Shown piece after piece: positions 38,343 to 47,301 of a stretch of 64,000 bases of DNA. Positions within the stretch are counted from its first letter, which is position 1. Each line of letters begins with the position of its first letter. Position numbers and translations under genes: made by a program. The notes under the pieces were generated by a model. The model ran no database searches, was not told the DNA's origin, and saw only the letters and a program-made list of their open reading frames with translations. This DNA is from Metapseudomonas boanensis (GTDB taxonomy: Bacteria; Pseudomonadota; Gammaproteobacteria; Pseudomonadales; Pseudomonadaceae), in NCBI RefSeq assembly GCF_018704125.1, contig NZ_JAGTIS010000016.1, positions 1 to 64,000 of the forward strand. Direction: 5' to 3'.

Positions 38343-39407
38343 TCAGTCACCGTCGTTGGCATTGAAGCCGAGTTGCACGCCCAAGGCGCGGGCCAGGTCG
38401 CCCGAGTGCAGGCGCTGGACCTTGTCCAGGCTGTCGTAGAAAACGTTCACCTGTGTGCGTCCGGCTTCGTCGGCGAGCAGGTCGGTGAGCGGCTTCTGCA
38501 GGCTGGTCAGCTGCTTCTCGGCGTCAGCGTAAGCAGCGTCGATGCGTTCAGCCAGGTCTTTCTGGTCACTTCCAAGCAGGCTGCGGATGCCTGGGCCGTC
38601 GACACCGCGCCAGAGGTTTTCGGCGCTGTCCAGGCTGGCGGCCAGGTTGCTCAGCGAGCTGTGGCTGCGCCAGGCCTCGGCTTGCATCGGCTGCGGCAGG
38701 CCTTTGGTCTGGCGGCCGAGCGGGGTGCCAAGCTTCTTCTTCAGGGTATCCAGGGCGGTGACCTGGACTCGCAGTAACTCGGAGATGGCTTCGTGGGAAT
38801 CCGCGTAGCGCGTGTTGGGGAAAGTGCTGAGTTGCTCGAGCATGCCGTCTTTGGCGTTCCAACGCGCCAGGATCTCTTCGGCAAGGATCTTCTGGCGCTC
38901 GCCGATGGCCTGTAGCAGCGGGCAATAGCGGGCCTTTTGGGCGCCGTCGGCCATGTCCAGGTTGCTGTCGAACAGAATGTACTCGTAGGCGGACAGGCCC
39001 TGCACTACCACGCTCGATTTCGCCAGGGCGGCCGCATCGACTTGCGGCTGCGCCTTGATCAGTTGTTCGACCTGACGGCCAACCAGGTTTTTCTTGTCCG
39101 GCCAGAACAGCACCTGCCAGGCGCGGTTGCCCTCGGCCAGCGGGCCGATCATCAGTGGTTGCAGTTCGGCCCAGGCCTTCTGCGCGGCGAGAAAGTCCGC
39201 GCGAGCCTTATCCAGATCCTCCTTGCCGGAGCAGAAGGCCAGCGCGCTGGCAGCGAGCTGCTGGTCCGCCTCCACCCAGCGGCTGTAAGTCGGCAGGATC
39301 ACCTGCTTGGCCAGGGCGGCAGCGGTCTGCGCCTGTGGGTCTTGTGGCGCGCAGGCGCCGAGGGCGAGGGCGGCAAGGCTGGAGAGCAACAGTTTGGGTC
39401 GGAACAT
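38343..39407 (-). CDS. Imelysin-family (M75-like) lipoprotein with altered GxHxxE
   Basis: This 354-residue lipoprotein (lipobox LALGAC near residue 19) has an all-helical imelysin/peptidase-M75 body in two related halves. The family's GxHxxE signature, as GYHAIEFLLWG in the neighbouring IcmP, reads GLSAYEYILFD here. The metal-site His is Ser, though the Glu is kept. Imelysin proteins are iron-regulated and linked to iron uptake (EfeO, IrpA). It lies 11 bp after the di-haem gene and 1 bp before the DUF1513 gene. Confidence 0.85.
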   Translation of the reverse strand: MFRPKLLLSSLAALALGACAPQDPQAQTAAALAKQVILPTYSRWVEADQQLAASALAFCSGKEDLDKARADFLAAQKAWAELQPLMIGPLAEGNRAWQVLFWPDKKNLVGRQVEQLIKAQPQVDAAALAKSSVVVQGLSAYEYILFDSNLDMADGAQKARYCPLLQAIGERQKILAEEILARWNAKDGMLEQLSTFPNTRYADSHEAISELLRVQVTALDTLKKKLGTPLGRQTKGLPQPMQAEAWRSHSSLSNLAASLDSAENLWRGVDGPGIRSLLGSDQKDLAERIDAAYADAEKQLTSLQKPLTDLLADEAGRTQVNVFYDSLDKVQRLHSGDLARALGVQLGFNANDGD

Positions 39408-39418
39408 TGCGGGGCTCC

Positions 39419-40846
39419 TTAAAGGGAATTCAGGAAGGCCAGCAGCGCGGCGCGCTGCCTGGCATCGAATTGCAGGACCTGCTGCCTGGCCGCTTCGGCC
39501 TCGCCTCCGTGCCAGAGAATAGCCTCGAGCAGGTTGCGTGCGCGGCCGTCATGGAGGAACTGGGTATGGCCATTGACGGTTTCGGTGAGGCCGACGCCCC
39601 ACAGAGGCGGCGTCCGCCAGTCGCGGCCTCCTGCCCGGAATTCGTCACGGCCATCGGCGAGACCTTCGCCCATGTCGTGCAGGAGCAGATCGCTGTAAGG
39701 GCGGATGAGCTGGTTGGCCAGTTCAGGCTCGGCAGCATCCGCCGCCGTGGTGAAGCTTGGTGTGTGACAGCCCTGGCAGCCCGCCTGGTGGAACAGGCCT
39801 TTACCCTCCAGGACTTGCGGTGCTTCGACATCACGTCGTGCTGGCACGGCGAGGTTACGGCTGTAGAACAGCACCAGGCGGAGGATGTTGTCGCTGACCT
39901 CGGGCTCGCCGCCATTCACGGCCGTCAGGCAATCCGTCTGCGCAGGTGTGCAGTCGTCACGGGGCAGCAGGGCAGTTGTCAGGCCCATGTCGCCGGAGAA
40001 GGCGTGGGCATTCTGCTGGTTGAGGCTGGGTTGGCCGGCCTTCCAGCCGAAGCGGCCGAGTACGGTGTTGCCTGCGGCATCGTCCCAGACCTGGTTGGGG
40101 CGACCATGAATGCCGTCGCCGTTGCGGTCCTCGGGGTCGGCATTGGCGAGGATGGCCGATTCGGGGATGGCTTCCAGCAGACCCAGGCCGATCATCGGCG
40201 GAGCTATACGGGCAGAGAAGAGCGTATCCGGCTGCATGGGCCCGTAGCCCAGCTGGGTAATGGAGAGGCGCGGCTTGCGCAGCTCGACGCGGGTGCCGTC
40301 GGCGAAGCTCACCGGCAGGCTTTCGTACTCGATGCGAATCTTGCCCTCAGACGATACGCCGGGGTTGGCCATGTCCTGCAGCTGGCCGCCATAGACCGGC
40401 TCGGGCACCACTCCGAGGCGCTCGAGCATCCGCGCGTGTTCCGCTGATGAATCTGCCGGGATCGACAGGCGCACCAGCATGGAAACGGCATTGCCGGCGT
40501 TTGGTCCGGGCGGGTGGCCGCGGCCGTCCTTGACGTGGCAGTTCTGGCAGGCGTTGGTGTTGAACAGCGGTCCCAGGCCATCGCGGGCGATAGTGGTAGC
40601 GGGTGCGATCACCCAGGGATTGCGGAAGAAACTGTTGCCCACGCTGAAGTCCAGGCGGCGCGTCGGCGAGAGATTGGCCGAGGGCATGGAGAAGGCATTG
40701 CGGTCGAACTGGCGGACGGTTGCCGTGCCGCCGGAAAGTGCTTCGCCTGGTTCGGCCTGGGCGAACTTCGGCGCGTCGTCGCAGGCGCTGAGGCCGATGA
40801 CCAGGAGCAGGGGCGACAGGCGGCGAAGGGCCGGTGGAACGAGCAT
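39419..40846 (-). CDS. Di-haem oxidoreductase (DHOR/DUF1111) lipoprotein
   Basis: This 475-residue envelope lipoprotein (lipobox LSAC near residue 22) carries two c-type haem sites, CQNCH near residue 100 and CQGCH near residue 355, separated by the family's characteristic spacing. It is related to MauG-like di-haem enzymes but lacks a recognised peroxidase partner. It starts the tight operon of DHOR, imelysin-like protein and DUF1513, and probably moves electrons or oxidises a metal substrate in the periplasm. The promoter should lie in the 280-bp gap before the icmP terminator. Confidence 0.88.
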   Translation of the reverse strand: MLVPPALRRLSPLLLVIGLSACDDAPKFAQAEPGEALSGGTATVRQFDRNAFSMPSANLSPTRRLDFSVGNSFFRNPWVIAPATTIARDGLGPLFNTNACQNCHVKDGRGHPPGPNAGNAVSMLVRLSIPADSSAEHARMLERLGVVPEPVYGGQLQDMANPGVSSEGKIRIEYESLPVSFADGTRVELRKPRLSITQLGYGPMQPDTLFSARIAPPMIGLGLLEAIPESAILANADPEDRNGDGIHGRPNQVWDDAAGNTVLGRFGWKAGQPSLNQQNAHAFSGDMGLTTALLPRDDCTPAQTDCLTAVNGGEPEVSDNILRLVLFYSRNLAVPARRDVEAPQVLEGKGLFHQAGCQGCHTPSFTTAADAAEPELANQLIRPYSDLLLHDMGEGLADGRDEFRAGGRDWRTPPLWGVGLTETVNGHTQFLHDGRARNLLEAILWHGGEAEAARQQVLQFDARQRAALLAFLNSL

Positions 40847-40944
40847 GGGTGAGACTCGGACGGCGAAAATTCAGGCGCGCAAGCTTATCAGGCTGAGGGG
40901 ATTTGAATAAGAGGGATTTGCGTTTACTTATAGGTGCCAGGACT

Positions 40945-41050
40945 GGCTTGTGGGAGCGATTTTGTCCGCGAATCAGCCTTCAGGGCTGCCCTTCAGAACT
41001 CGGCCAGGGCCGCTGCGCGGCCTTTCGCAAGTGAATTCGCCCCTCAGGTG
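40945..41050. repeat. Degenerate REP-type repeat
   Basis: TTGTGGGAGCGATTTTGTCCGCGAA (split across 40949-40973) and, inverted, CGCAAGTGAATTCGCCCCT (41026-41044) are degraded arms of the GTGGGAGCGAATTCATTCGC Pseudomonas REP type. Confidence 0.5.
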
Positions 41051-41075
41051 CGGGAGGTCATTTCTTCGAGCACAA

Positions 41076-41110
41076 AAAAGCGGATGCGGCACTGAGCCGC
41101 ATCCGCTTTT
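41076..41110 (-). terminator. Terminator of icmP
   Basis: AAAAGCGGATGCGGC, loop, GCCGCATCCGCTTTT is a perfect 15-bp stem 18 bp after the icmP stop. It separates icmP from the downstream DHOR operon. Confidence 0.88.
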
Positions 41111-41127
41111 GGTCACCGCAGCGTCGA

Positions 41128-42459
41128 TCAGAACTGGTGATCGGCGTTGTCCGGCTTCAGGTCGGTGATGCCGAGCTTGGCCGAAGCCTGCTCGATGGCA
41201 CCGGTCTGCTTGACCAGGGCGGCGATGGCATCGCGCACCAGTTGCTGGTCGGCGGTATTGTCGGCGGCGATCAACTGGTCGAAGTGCACGTCCTTGTTGG
41301 CGCTGTCGACCAGGGCCTGCAGCTTGCCTTCGGTAGCTTCCAGGTCGGCCTTCAGGGTGGTGTCGGTCGGTGAGTCGATCTTGGCGACAAGGGACGACAG
41401 GCTCGGGCCGCTCAGGGTGGTTCCGTCGACCTTCTTGTACTCGCCCAGGTAGACGTTGCGGATACCCTTGCCGTTGTAGAAGTGCGAGTTGTGGGTGTTG
41501 TCGCTGAAGCAATCGTGCTCGTCTTCGGTGGAGTTGGCTTCCAGCGCGACTTTCATGCGCTCGCCAGCCAATTCGCCGAGGGACAGGCTGCCCATGCCGA
41601 AGAGCATCTTGCGCAGGCCGGACTCGACCGGTTCGGCCTCCAGCTTGGCGCGGTAGTTGTCGGCGACGCCGGTTTTCCACTGGCCGACCATGTATTCAGC
41701 GTCGGCGACCAGCAGGTCGGTGGCGGCTTTCAGGTAGGCACGACGACGCTCGTTGTGCTCGCCAGTAGCGCCTTTGCCGACCACGTAGTCGGTGGCAGGG
41801 CGGTTGCCCGCGCCGGGCTTGGTGCCGTTGAGGTCCTGACCCCAAAGGAGGAACTCGATGGCGTGGTAGCCGGTGGCGACGTTGGCTTCGGAGCCGCCCA
41901 ACTCGTTGAGGCTGGCCAGTTTTTCGCCAGTGATTTCAGTGACGTCGATCTTGTCTTCGCCAACCTGGATCTCAGTGTTGGCGATGATGTTCGCGGTAGC
42001 GCCCGGGTTGCCAAGGGCATGCTGGTAGTCGCCCGCAACGTAGTCGATCAGTCCTTCGTCCAGCGGCCAGGCATTCAGCTGGCCTTCCCAGTCATCCACA
42101 ACCGGGTTGCCGAAGCGGAACACTTCGCTCTGCATGTACGGGACGCGGGCAGCCAGCCAGGCTTCGCGAGCAGCGTTCAGGGTGCCAGCATTGGGGGTAG
42201 CGAGCAGAGCGTCGACGGCTTTCTGCAGGTTCACCGCGGTGCTGTGGGCGTCGGTGAACACGGCCAGGGCCAGGTCGGCGTAGTGGCTGACGATCTTTTT
42301 GCCTTCGGCCTGGTCGATATTGGCGGCGGCTGGTGCGCTGCTGGTAGCGGCTGGGGCGGCGGCTTGCGGAGCTGCGGCTTTCTCTTTGTCGTCACCGCAG
42401 CCGGCGAGCGAGATGGCGACAGCGAGCAGGCTGGCGGTAGCCAGGGGCATGCGAATCAT
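41128..42459 (-). CDS. icmP: Imelysin lipoprotein IcmP (insulin-cleaving metalloproteinase type)
   Basis: This 443-residue lipoprotein (lipobox SLAGC near residue 20, then an Ala/Pro linker) has an imelysin/M75 helical body with the metal-site signature GYHAIEFLLWG intact. Its P. aeruginosa relative was described as IcmP, and similar proteins are iron-repressed and linked to iron uptake. ATG 42459 follows AAAGGATCTCTCC; the open frame runs 11 codons further upstream. A Fur-box-like sequence lies ~57 bp before the ATG. A strong terminator follows the gene. Confidence 0.9.
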   Translation of the reverse strand: MIRMPLATASLLAVAISLAGCGDDKEKAAAPQAAAPAATSSAPAAANIDQAEGKKIVSHYADLALAVFTDAHSTAVNLQKAVDALLATPNAGTLNAAREAWLAARVPYMQSEVFRFGNPVVDDWEGQLNAWPLDEGLIDYVAGDYQHALGNPGATANIIANTEIQVGEDKIDVTEITGEKLASLNELGGSEANVATGYHAIEFLLWGQDLNGTKPGAGNRPATDYVVGKGATGEHNERRRAYLKAATDLLVADAEYMVGQWKTGVADNYRAKLEAEPVESGLRKMLFGMGSLSLGELAGERMKVALEANSTEDEHDCFSDNTHNSHFYNGKGIRNVYLGEYKKVDGTTLSGPSLSSLVAKIDSPTDTTLKADLEATEGKLQALVDSANKDVHFDQLIAADNTADQQLVRDAIAALVKQTGAIEQASAKLGITDLKPDNADHQF

Positions 42460-42515
42460 GGAGAGATCCTTTGCGTCTGAGGTGATGGCCATATGGGGGC
42501 ACGTGAAAACCGCAA

Positions 42516-42534
42516 CATAATGCGAAAGATTTTC
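42516..42534 (-). promoter_or_regulatory. Fur-box-like site upstream of icmP
   Basis: CATAATGCGAAAGATTTTC matches the 19-bp Fur consensus GATAATGATAATCATTATC at 13 positions by hand count. It sits in the AT-rich patch just before the icmP gene. Suggests iron repression, as known for imelysin genes. Confidence 0.6.
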
Positions 42535-42658
42535 ATTTTTGGAAAGACTTGGGTTTGAGCCGAGATCAGCACTTGTGCACCGGGACTCTGCACGGCGTCC
42601 TGCTTGCCCTTAGAATGCCTCGAATCCCAGGTCCCGCAGCGTTCAAGGAGAAGCCTGC

Positions 42659-43231
42659 ATGAGTCTGACCAGTGTTGCCCTGATCGTGGTGTTGCTGCTC
42701 GCTGCCGCCTACGCAGTGATCCTCTACAACGCGCTGGTGCGCTTGAAGCATGGTGTTGGCAAGGCTTGGTCGAACATCGAGGTGCTGCTCAAGCAGCGCC
42801 ACGATGAACTGCCGAAGCTGGTGGAGACCTGCAAGCAGTACATGCAGCATGAGCGCACCACCCTGGAGCGGGTGATCGCCGCGCGTAACGCCGTGGCCAG
42901 TGCCCGCGAGAAGGGTGATATCGGTGCCCTTGGCCAGGCCGAGAGTGGGCTGCGGGCGGGCCTCGGGCAGTTGTTCGCGTTGGCGGAAAATTATCCACAG
43001 CTCAAGGCGAACGAAAGTTTCCAGTTCCTCCAACAGCGCATCAGCGGACTGGAGAACGGTATCGCCGACCGCCGTGAGCTTTACAACGAGGCGGTCAACC
43101 TCAATAACGTGCGCATCGAGCAGTTCCCGGATGTGATCATCGCCGGTCTGTTCGGTTTCAAGGCCGCTGAACTGCTGGAATTCAGCGAGGCCGAGAAGGC
43201 CGACGTCGACCTCAAGTCGCTGTTCGGTTGA
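42659..43231 (+). CDS. lemA: LemA-family protein
   Basis: This 190-residue protein has one N-terminal TM helix (VALIVVLLLAAAYAVILYNALV), then long helices with YNEAVNLNNVRIEQFPDVIIA, the LemA signature. LemA proteins are membrane-anchored helical bundles of unclear role, often linked to membrane stress. The next gene starts at the stop codon and encodes the GIDE-domain partner commonly seen with LemA. Confidence 0.93.
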   Translation: MSLTSVALIVVLLLAAAYAVILYNALVRLKHGVGKAWSNIEVLLKQRHDELPKLVETCKQYMQHERTTLERVIAARNAVASAREKGDIGALGQAESGLRAGLGQLFALAENYPQLKANESFQFLQQRISGLENGIADRRELYNEAVNLNNVRIEQFPDVIIAGLFGFKAAELLEFSEAEKADVDLKSLFG

Positions 43232-44142
43232 GTCCGCCTGTGGATATCGCGGGCCTGACTATCAGCCTTGGCTTCAGCCTGGGGGCATTCGCGGGGGGTG
43301 GCTGGTGGTGCTTGCGTCGACTGGCACAGGCCCGCTTGTTGCTGGATACCCCGACCTCGAAGATCCGTTCGGCTGCCCAAGGGTACGTGGAGCTGTATGG
43401 CGTGCTCCATGAGCAGGGAGATGCCCCCTTGCTCGCGCCGCTGACTGGCAAGCCGTGCCTCTGGTGGCGCTTTCGCATCGAGGAATACTCCGAGAGCGGC
43501 AAGAGGAAGAGCTGGCGGGTGCTGGAAAGCGGTGTGAGCGATGCCTGGCTATGCCTGGCCGACGCAACCGGCAAATGCCTGATCGACCCGAGGGGGGCCG
43601 AGGTGCGCCCGGCCACTCGTGAAGTCTGGAAGGGCAGCCAGCGGCATCCTCGAGCGGGCGCCGCTGCTTTCGGCAGCGGCGCCTGGCTATCGAGTGGGGG
43701 CGAGTACCGTTATACGGAGGAGCGCCTGCACGTAGGCGAGCCGCTTTACGCCATTGGTGATTTTCGTACGAGTGGTGGTGGGCGTAAGGGCCTGGACCTG
43801 GCGGTGGCGCAAGGCGCGGTGATTCGCGAGTGGAAGAGCGACTTTTCCGGACTGCTGCAGCGTTTCGACAGCGATGGAGACGGCCAACTCGGAGAAGCTG
43901 AATGGAACCGCGTACGTCTGGCGGCCCAGTTGGAAGCGGAGGATCGCCATCGGCACGCGAGCACAGCGCCGGCACTCAACCATTTGCGCCGTCCTGCCGA
44001 AGCGCAGCCATTCCTGCTGTCCAGTCATGGCGAGGATGTGCTGGCCCGGCACTTCCGCTGGCAGGCGTTGTTTGGCGCTCTGCTTTGCGTGGGCGGCGCG
44101 GTAGTGACTGTTTATCTATTGCGGGTGACTGGGCTTCTGTAG
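43228..44142 (+). CDS. GIDE-domain membrane protein with EF-hand-like loop
   Basis: This 304-residue protein has an N-terminal TM (~8-28), a GIDE-type domain (related to the Mulan/SP1 membrane ligases but without a RING), and a C-terminal TM (~277-297). The middle holds DSDGDGQLGEAEW, a textbook EF-hand calcium loop, near residue 215. The TTG at 43228 overlaps the lemA stop (TTGA), giving translational coupling; an in-frame GTG lies 4 codons later. GIDE and LemA genes are frequent neighbours. Function not established. Confidence 0.8.
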   Translation: MSPPVDIAGLTISLGFSLGAFAGGGWWCLRRLAQARLLLDTPTSKIRSAAQGYVELYGVLHEQGDAPLLAPLTGKPCLWWRFRIEEYSESGKRKSWRVLESGVSDAWLCLADATGKCLIDPRGAEVRPATREVWKGSQRHPRAGAAAFGSGAWLSSGGEYRYTEERLHVGEPLYAIGDFRTSGGGRKGLDLAVAQGAVIREWKSDFSGLLQRFDSDGDGQLGEAEWNRVRLAAQLEAEDRHRHASTAPALNHLRRPAEAQPFLLSSHGEDVLARHFRWQALFGALLCVGGAVVTVYLLRVTGLL

Positions 44143-44207
44143 AGCAGGGCCGTGGCCTGCTTGACCAATGAGTTCGCCCCCATATGGAACTGTCCGTCAG
44201 GGAGCAT

Positions 44208-46274
44208 TCATAGCGTGGCGGGGTTGGAAGCTGCGTTGGACAGGCGCCGGGCCTGCTTGAGGTAGAGGGTCAGTTCGCGGGCGGGCAATGGTTTGCTGTA
44301 GAGGTAGCCCTGACCTTCGTTACAGCCCTGGGCGATGATGTAGGTCTCTTGCTCTGCCGTCTCCACACCTTCGGCTATCACTTGCATACCCAGGTTGCGG
44401 GCAAGCTGGATGATGGCGCGCACGATGGTGGCGTCGTCCTCGTCTTCCAGCACGTCCTGGACGAAGCTCTTGTCGATTTTGATCTTGTCCAGCGGCAGGC
44501 TCTTCAGGTAGCTGAGTGAGGAGTAGCCAGTCCCGAAGTCATCGATCGCGATCAGCGCTCCGGAGCGGCGCAGGCTCAGCAGGTGTTGGGCGGCGGTGGA
44601 GATGTCTTCCATCAGGCCGGTTTCGGTGACCTCCAACTCCAGGCTGCGTTGTGGCAGACGATAGACCTGTAGCAGGTTGTTCACGACACGCGGCAATTCA
44701 GCGTGGTGCAACTGCACGGTGGACAGGTTGATGGCCATGCGCAGTTCGCTGAAGCCCTGGTCGTGCCATTCGCGCAATTGGCGGCAGGCTTGGTCCAGCA
44801 CCCATTCACCGATGGCGATGATGGTGCCGTTCTGTTCGGCCAGGGGGATGAACAGGTCTGGCGGCACGAGGCCTTGTTGCGGGTGCTGCCAGCGGAGCAG
44901 TGCCTCGACGCCGACGACGCGGTGGTCCCGATAGTCCACCTGGGGTTGGTAGACGAGATGCATCTCGCCACGCTTGAGGGCTTCGCGCAGGTCTTTTTCC
45001 AGCTCGCGCCGGCGGCGCATTTCGCTGTCCACACTGGCGATATAGAACTGGTAGCGGTTGCGCGAGCGGCTCTTGGCCAGGGTCATGGTCTGTTCGGCTT
45101 TCTGCAGCAGCTTCTCGGTGCTGTCGCCATCTTCGGGGAAGAGGGTGATACCGATGGTGGCGCGCAGGCGGACTTCCTGCTGTTCGAGTGAGAAAGGGAC
45201 TTCCAGGTCGTCGAGCACGCTCTGCGCCAGTTCGGCGGCTTCATAGGGTTGCTCGATATCGGCCTGGACCAGGGCGAACTGGTCGCCACCTAGGCGGGCC
45301 AGGGCGCCGAGACGGCCGCTGTGGCCGCGTAGCCGGTCGGCGAGGGCGATCAGCAACTGATCGCCGGTCTGGTAACTGAACTGCTCGTTGACGCCCTTGA
45401 AGTCGTCAAGGCCGACGCACAACACTGCGACGCGGCGTTGAAGGCGACCGGCGTCTTCGAGGATGTGGTCCAGTTGCTGCTGCAATTGCTGGCGGTTCGG
45501 CAATCCGGTCAGGAAGTCGTACTGGGCCATGCGTAACAGGCTGTTCTCGGCTTCCCGGCGCAGGTGGGTATTTCGCTCAATGGAAGCCAGCAGCTCATTG
45601 GCCGTGCTTATCCACAGGCCGATTTCATTCTTTTCGTTGCCCTTGAGCATCGGCAGCTTGTGCTCGCTGGGGCGGTCAGGGTTGATGCTGGTGAGATGCT
45701 CGATGATCTTCGACAGTGGCTTGGTCAGGAGCCAGTGGTAGACGAGGTAGAGCACCAGGCCCATGGCCAGGGCTCGCAATACACCGGAAATGAAGATGAT
45801 CACCGAACTGGCGACGAAGTCCTGGCCGTAGGGGGCTGTATCCAGGGTGATGCTGAGGTCGCCGTAGTATTCGCTGTACGGGCTGCGCCCGACCAACTGG
45901 GTTGTATAGGTCTGTTCCTTGCCGAGGATGGGGTCGGTGAGCCAGCGGGTCGGCAGGTTCGTCAGCGGCCTTTCCTTCTCCGCCAGCATCGGCTCCTTGG
46001 GATGGCCGATTGAGGCATGGCGTACCGATTCGTGTTGGAACAGGCCTTCGATGACCTGCATGCCCATCTCGCGATCCAGGCTGTACACCGCCTGGGTGGA
46101 GGGATCGCGAAACATGCCGAGGATTCGGTGGGCATCGCTGGTTACCGCTTGGCGAGTCTTGTAGGCATCGAACACGATCTGGGCGCAGCTCAATACGACT
46201 CCGACCACCAAGGCCGATAGCAGCACCACGCGCAACAGCTTCATGGACAAGCTGTGTTTGAGATCCAACTTCAA
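44208..46274 (-). CDS. bifA: c-di-GMP phosphodiesterase BifA (degenerate GGDEF plus EAL)
   Basis: This 688-residue inner-membrane protein has TM1 (~13-33), a periplasmic region, TM2 (~160-180) and a HAMP-like linker. A GGDEF domain follows with a degenerate GGDQF site, then an EAL domain with VEALLRWQHP, DDFGTGYSSL and EGVETAEQ intact. P. aeruginosa BifA has the same GGDQF and degrades c-di-GMP, favouring motility over biofilm. The start is probably TTG 46274, since AAGGA lies 8-9 bp upstream; ATG 46244 is possible. It diverges from nothing downstream and is monocistronic. Confidence 0.93.
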   Translation of the reverse strand: MKLDLKHSLSMKLLRVVLLSALVVGVVLSCAQIVFDAYKTRQAVTSDAHRILGMFRDPSTQAVYSLDREMGMQVIEGLFQHESVRHASIGHPKEPMLAEKERPLTNLPTRWLTDPILGKEQTYTTQLVGRSPYSEYYGDLSITLDTAPYGQDFVASSVIIFISGVLRALAMGLVLYLVYHWLLTKPLSKIIEHLTSINPDRPSEHKLPMLKGNEKNEIGLWISTANELLASIERNTHLRREAENSLLRMAQYDFLTGLPNRQQLQQQLDHILEDAGRLQRRVAVLCVGLDDFKGVNEQFSYQTGDQLLIALADRLRGHSGRLGALARLGGDQFALVQADIEQPYEAAELAQSVLDDLEVPFSLEQQEVRLRATIGITLFPEDGDSTEKLLQKAEQTMTLAKSRSRNRYQFYIASVDSEMRRRRELEKDLREALKRGEMHLVYQPQVDYRDHRVVGVEALLRWQHPQQGLVPPDLFIPLAEQNGTIIAIGEWVLDQACRQLREWHDQGFSELRMAINLSTVQLHHAELPRVVNNLLQVYRLPQRSLELEVTETGLMEDISTAAQHLLSLRRSGALIAIDDFGTGYSSLSYLKSLPLDKIKIDKSFVQDVLEDEDDATIVRAIIQLARNLGMQVIAEGVETAEQETYIIAQGCNEGQGYLYSKPLPARELTLYLKQARRLSNAASNPATL

Positions 46275-46471
46275 AAGGAGATTCCTTGTTCGATGCCGCC
46301 TGGCGTCAGACCGCTGTGAGTATTGGCAAACACGGTGTGGCCGTCAAAGGGCAAGCGTCAGAATGCCACTACGTGTCGCATTATCTCGACTGGTCTCCCT
46401 GTGCCATGCCGGTTCGATACTCGCCTAGCTTGAGGTTGGCGCGTGAATTTCCATTTGTGCATGCCAAATAT

Positions 46472-46501
46472 GAAGAAACCCGGCATAGGCCGGGTTTCTT
46501 C
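46472..46501. terminator. Terminator of sodB
   Basis: GAAGAAACCCGG, loop CATAGG, CCGGGTTTCTTC is a perfect 12-bp stem 17 bp after the sodB stop on the minus strand. Confidence 0.85.
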
Positions 46502-46517
46502 AGGGGTCACGCTGGAC

Positions 46518-47099
46518 TCAGGCTGCGTAGTTCTTGGCTACGAAGTCCCAGTTGACCAGGTTCCAGAACGCCTCGACGTACTTAGGACGCAGGTTGCGGT
46601 AGTCGATGTAGTAGGCGTGTTCCCAGACGTCGCAGGTCAGCAGCGGGGTGTCGCCGCTGGTCAGCGGTACGCCAGCGCCGATGGTGCTGGCCAGGGCCAG
46701 GGAGCCGTCGGCTTTCTTGACCAGCCAGGCCCAGCCGGAGCCGAAGGTGCCGATGGCGGTCTTGGTGAACTCTTCCTTGAACTTGTCGAAGGAGCCGAAG
46801 GCTGCGTTGATCGCATCAGCCAGGGCGCCAGTGGGTTGGCCGCCGCCGTTCGGGCTCAGGCAGTTCCAGTAGAAGGTGTGGTTCCAGATTTGAGCCGCGT
46901 TGTTGAAGATGCCGCCGGAGGAGGTCTTGATGATCTCTTCCAGGCTCTTGCCTTCGAACTCGGTGCCCGGCACCAGGTTGTTCAGGTTGACCACGTAGGC
47001 GTTGTGGTGTTTGCCGTGGTGGTATTCCAGGGTCTCGGCGGACAGGTGCGGCTCGAGGGCGTTTTTCTCGTAAGGCAGCGGCGGCAATTCGAAAGCCAT
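46518..47099 (-). CDS. sodB: Iron superoxide dismutase
   Basis: This 193-residue enzyme dismutates superoxide in the cytoplasm. Visible metal ligands are His in [14 protein letters not shown], His in NHTFYWNC, and DVWEHAYY. The Fe-type signatures match Pseudomonas SodB. It is preceded by GGAGATCC, and no Fur site is seen next to the gene. Confidence 0.96.
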   Translation of the reverse strand: MAFELPPLPYEKNALEPHLSAETLEYHHGKHHNAYVVNLNNLVPGTEFEGKSLEEIIKTSSGGIFNNAAQIWNHTFYWNCLSPNGGGQPTGALADAINAAFGSFDKFKEEFTKTAIGTFGSGWAWLVKKADGSLALASTIGAGVPLTSGDTPLLTCDVWEHAYYIDYRNLRPKYVEAFWNLVNWDFVAKNYAA

Positions 47100-47301
47100 G
47101 ATGGATCTCCTACTCAGGTCAGGTCGGTGCGTCTCGCGCGGGGCCGTTCACGGTCGGCCGAAAGGTGCGGCTGGGGTTGCTCCCCTTTTTGCCGCAAGCC
47201 CCGGATCATAGCACCCGACCTGGGGCATATCCACGCAGCAACTGTGTGGAAAAGGCCGCTCCACGGCCATCGAGTAGACGGTCGTGGCGCGGTCTTGAGC
47301 C

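Noticed and set aside
40847..40945. Possible Fur box before the di-haem operon
   Set aside because: The region is AT-rich (TTGAATAAGAGGG and similar) but no 19-bp alignment gives a convincing match.
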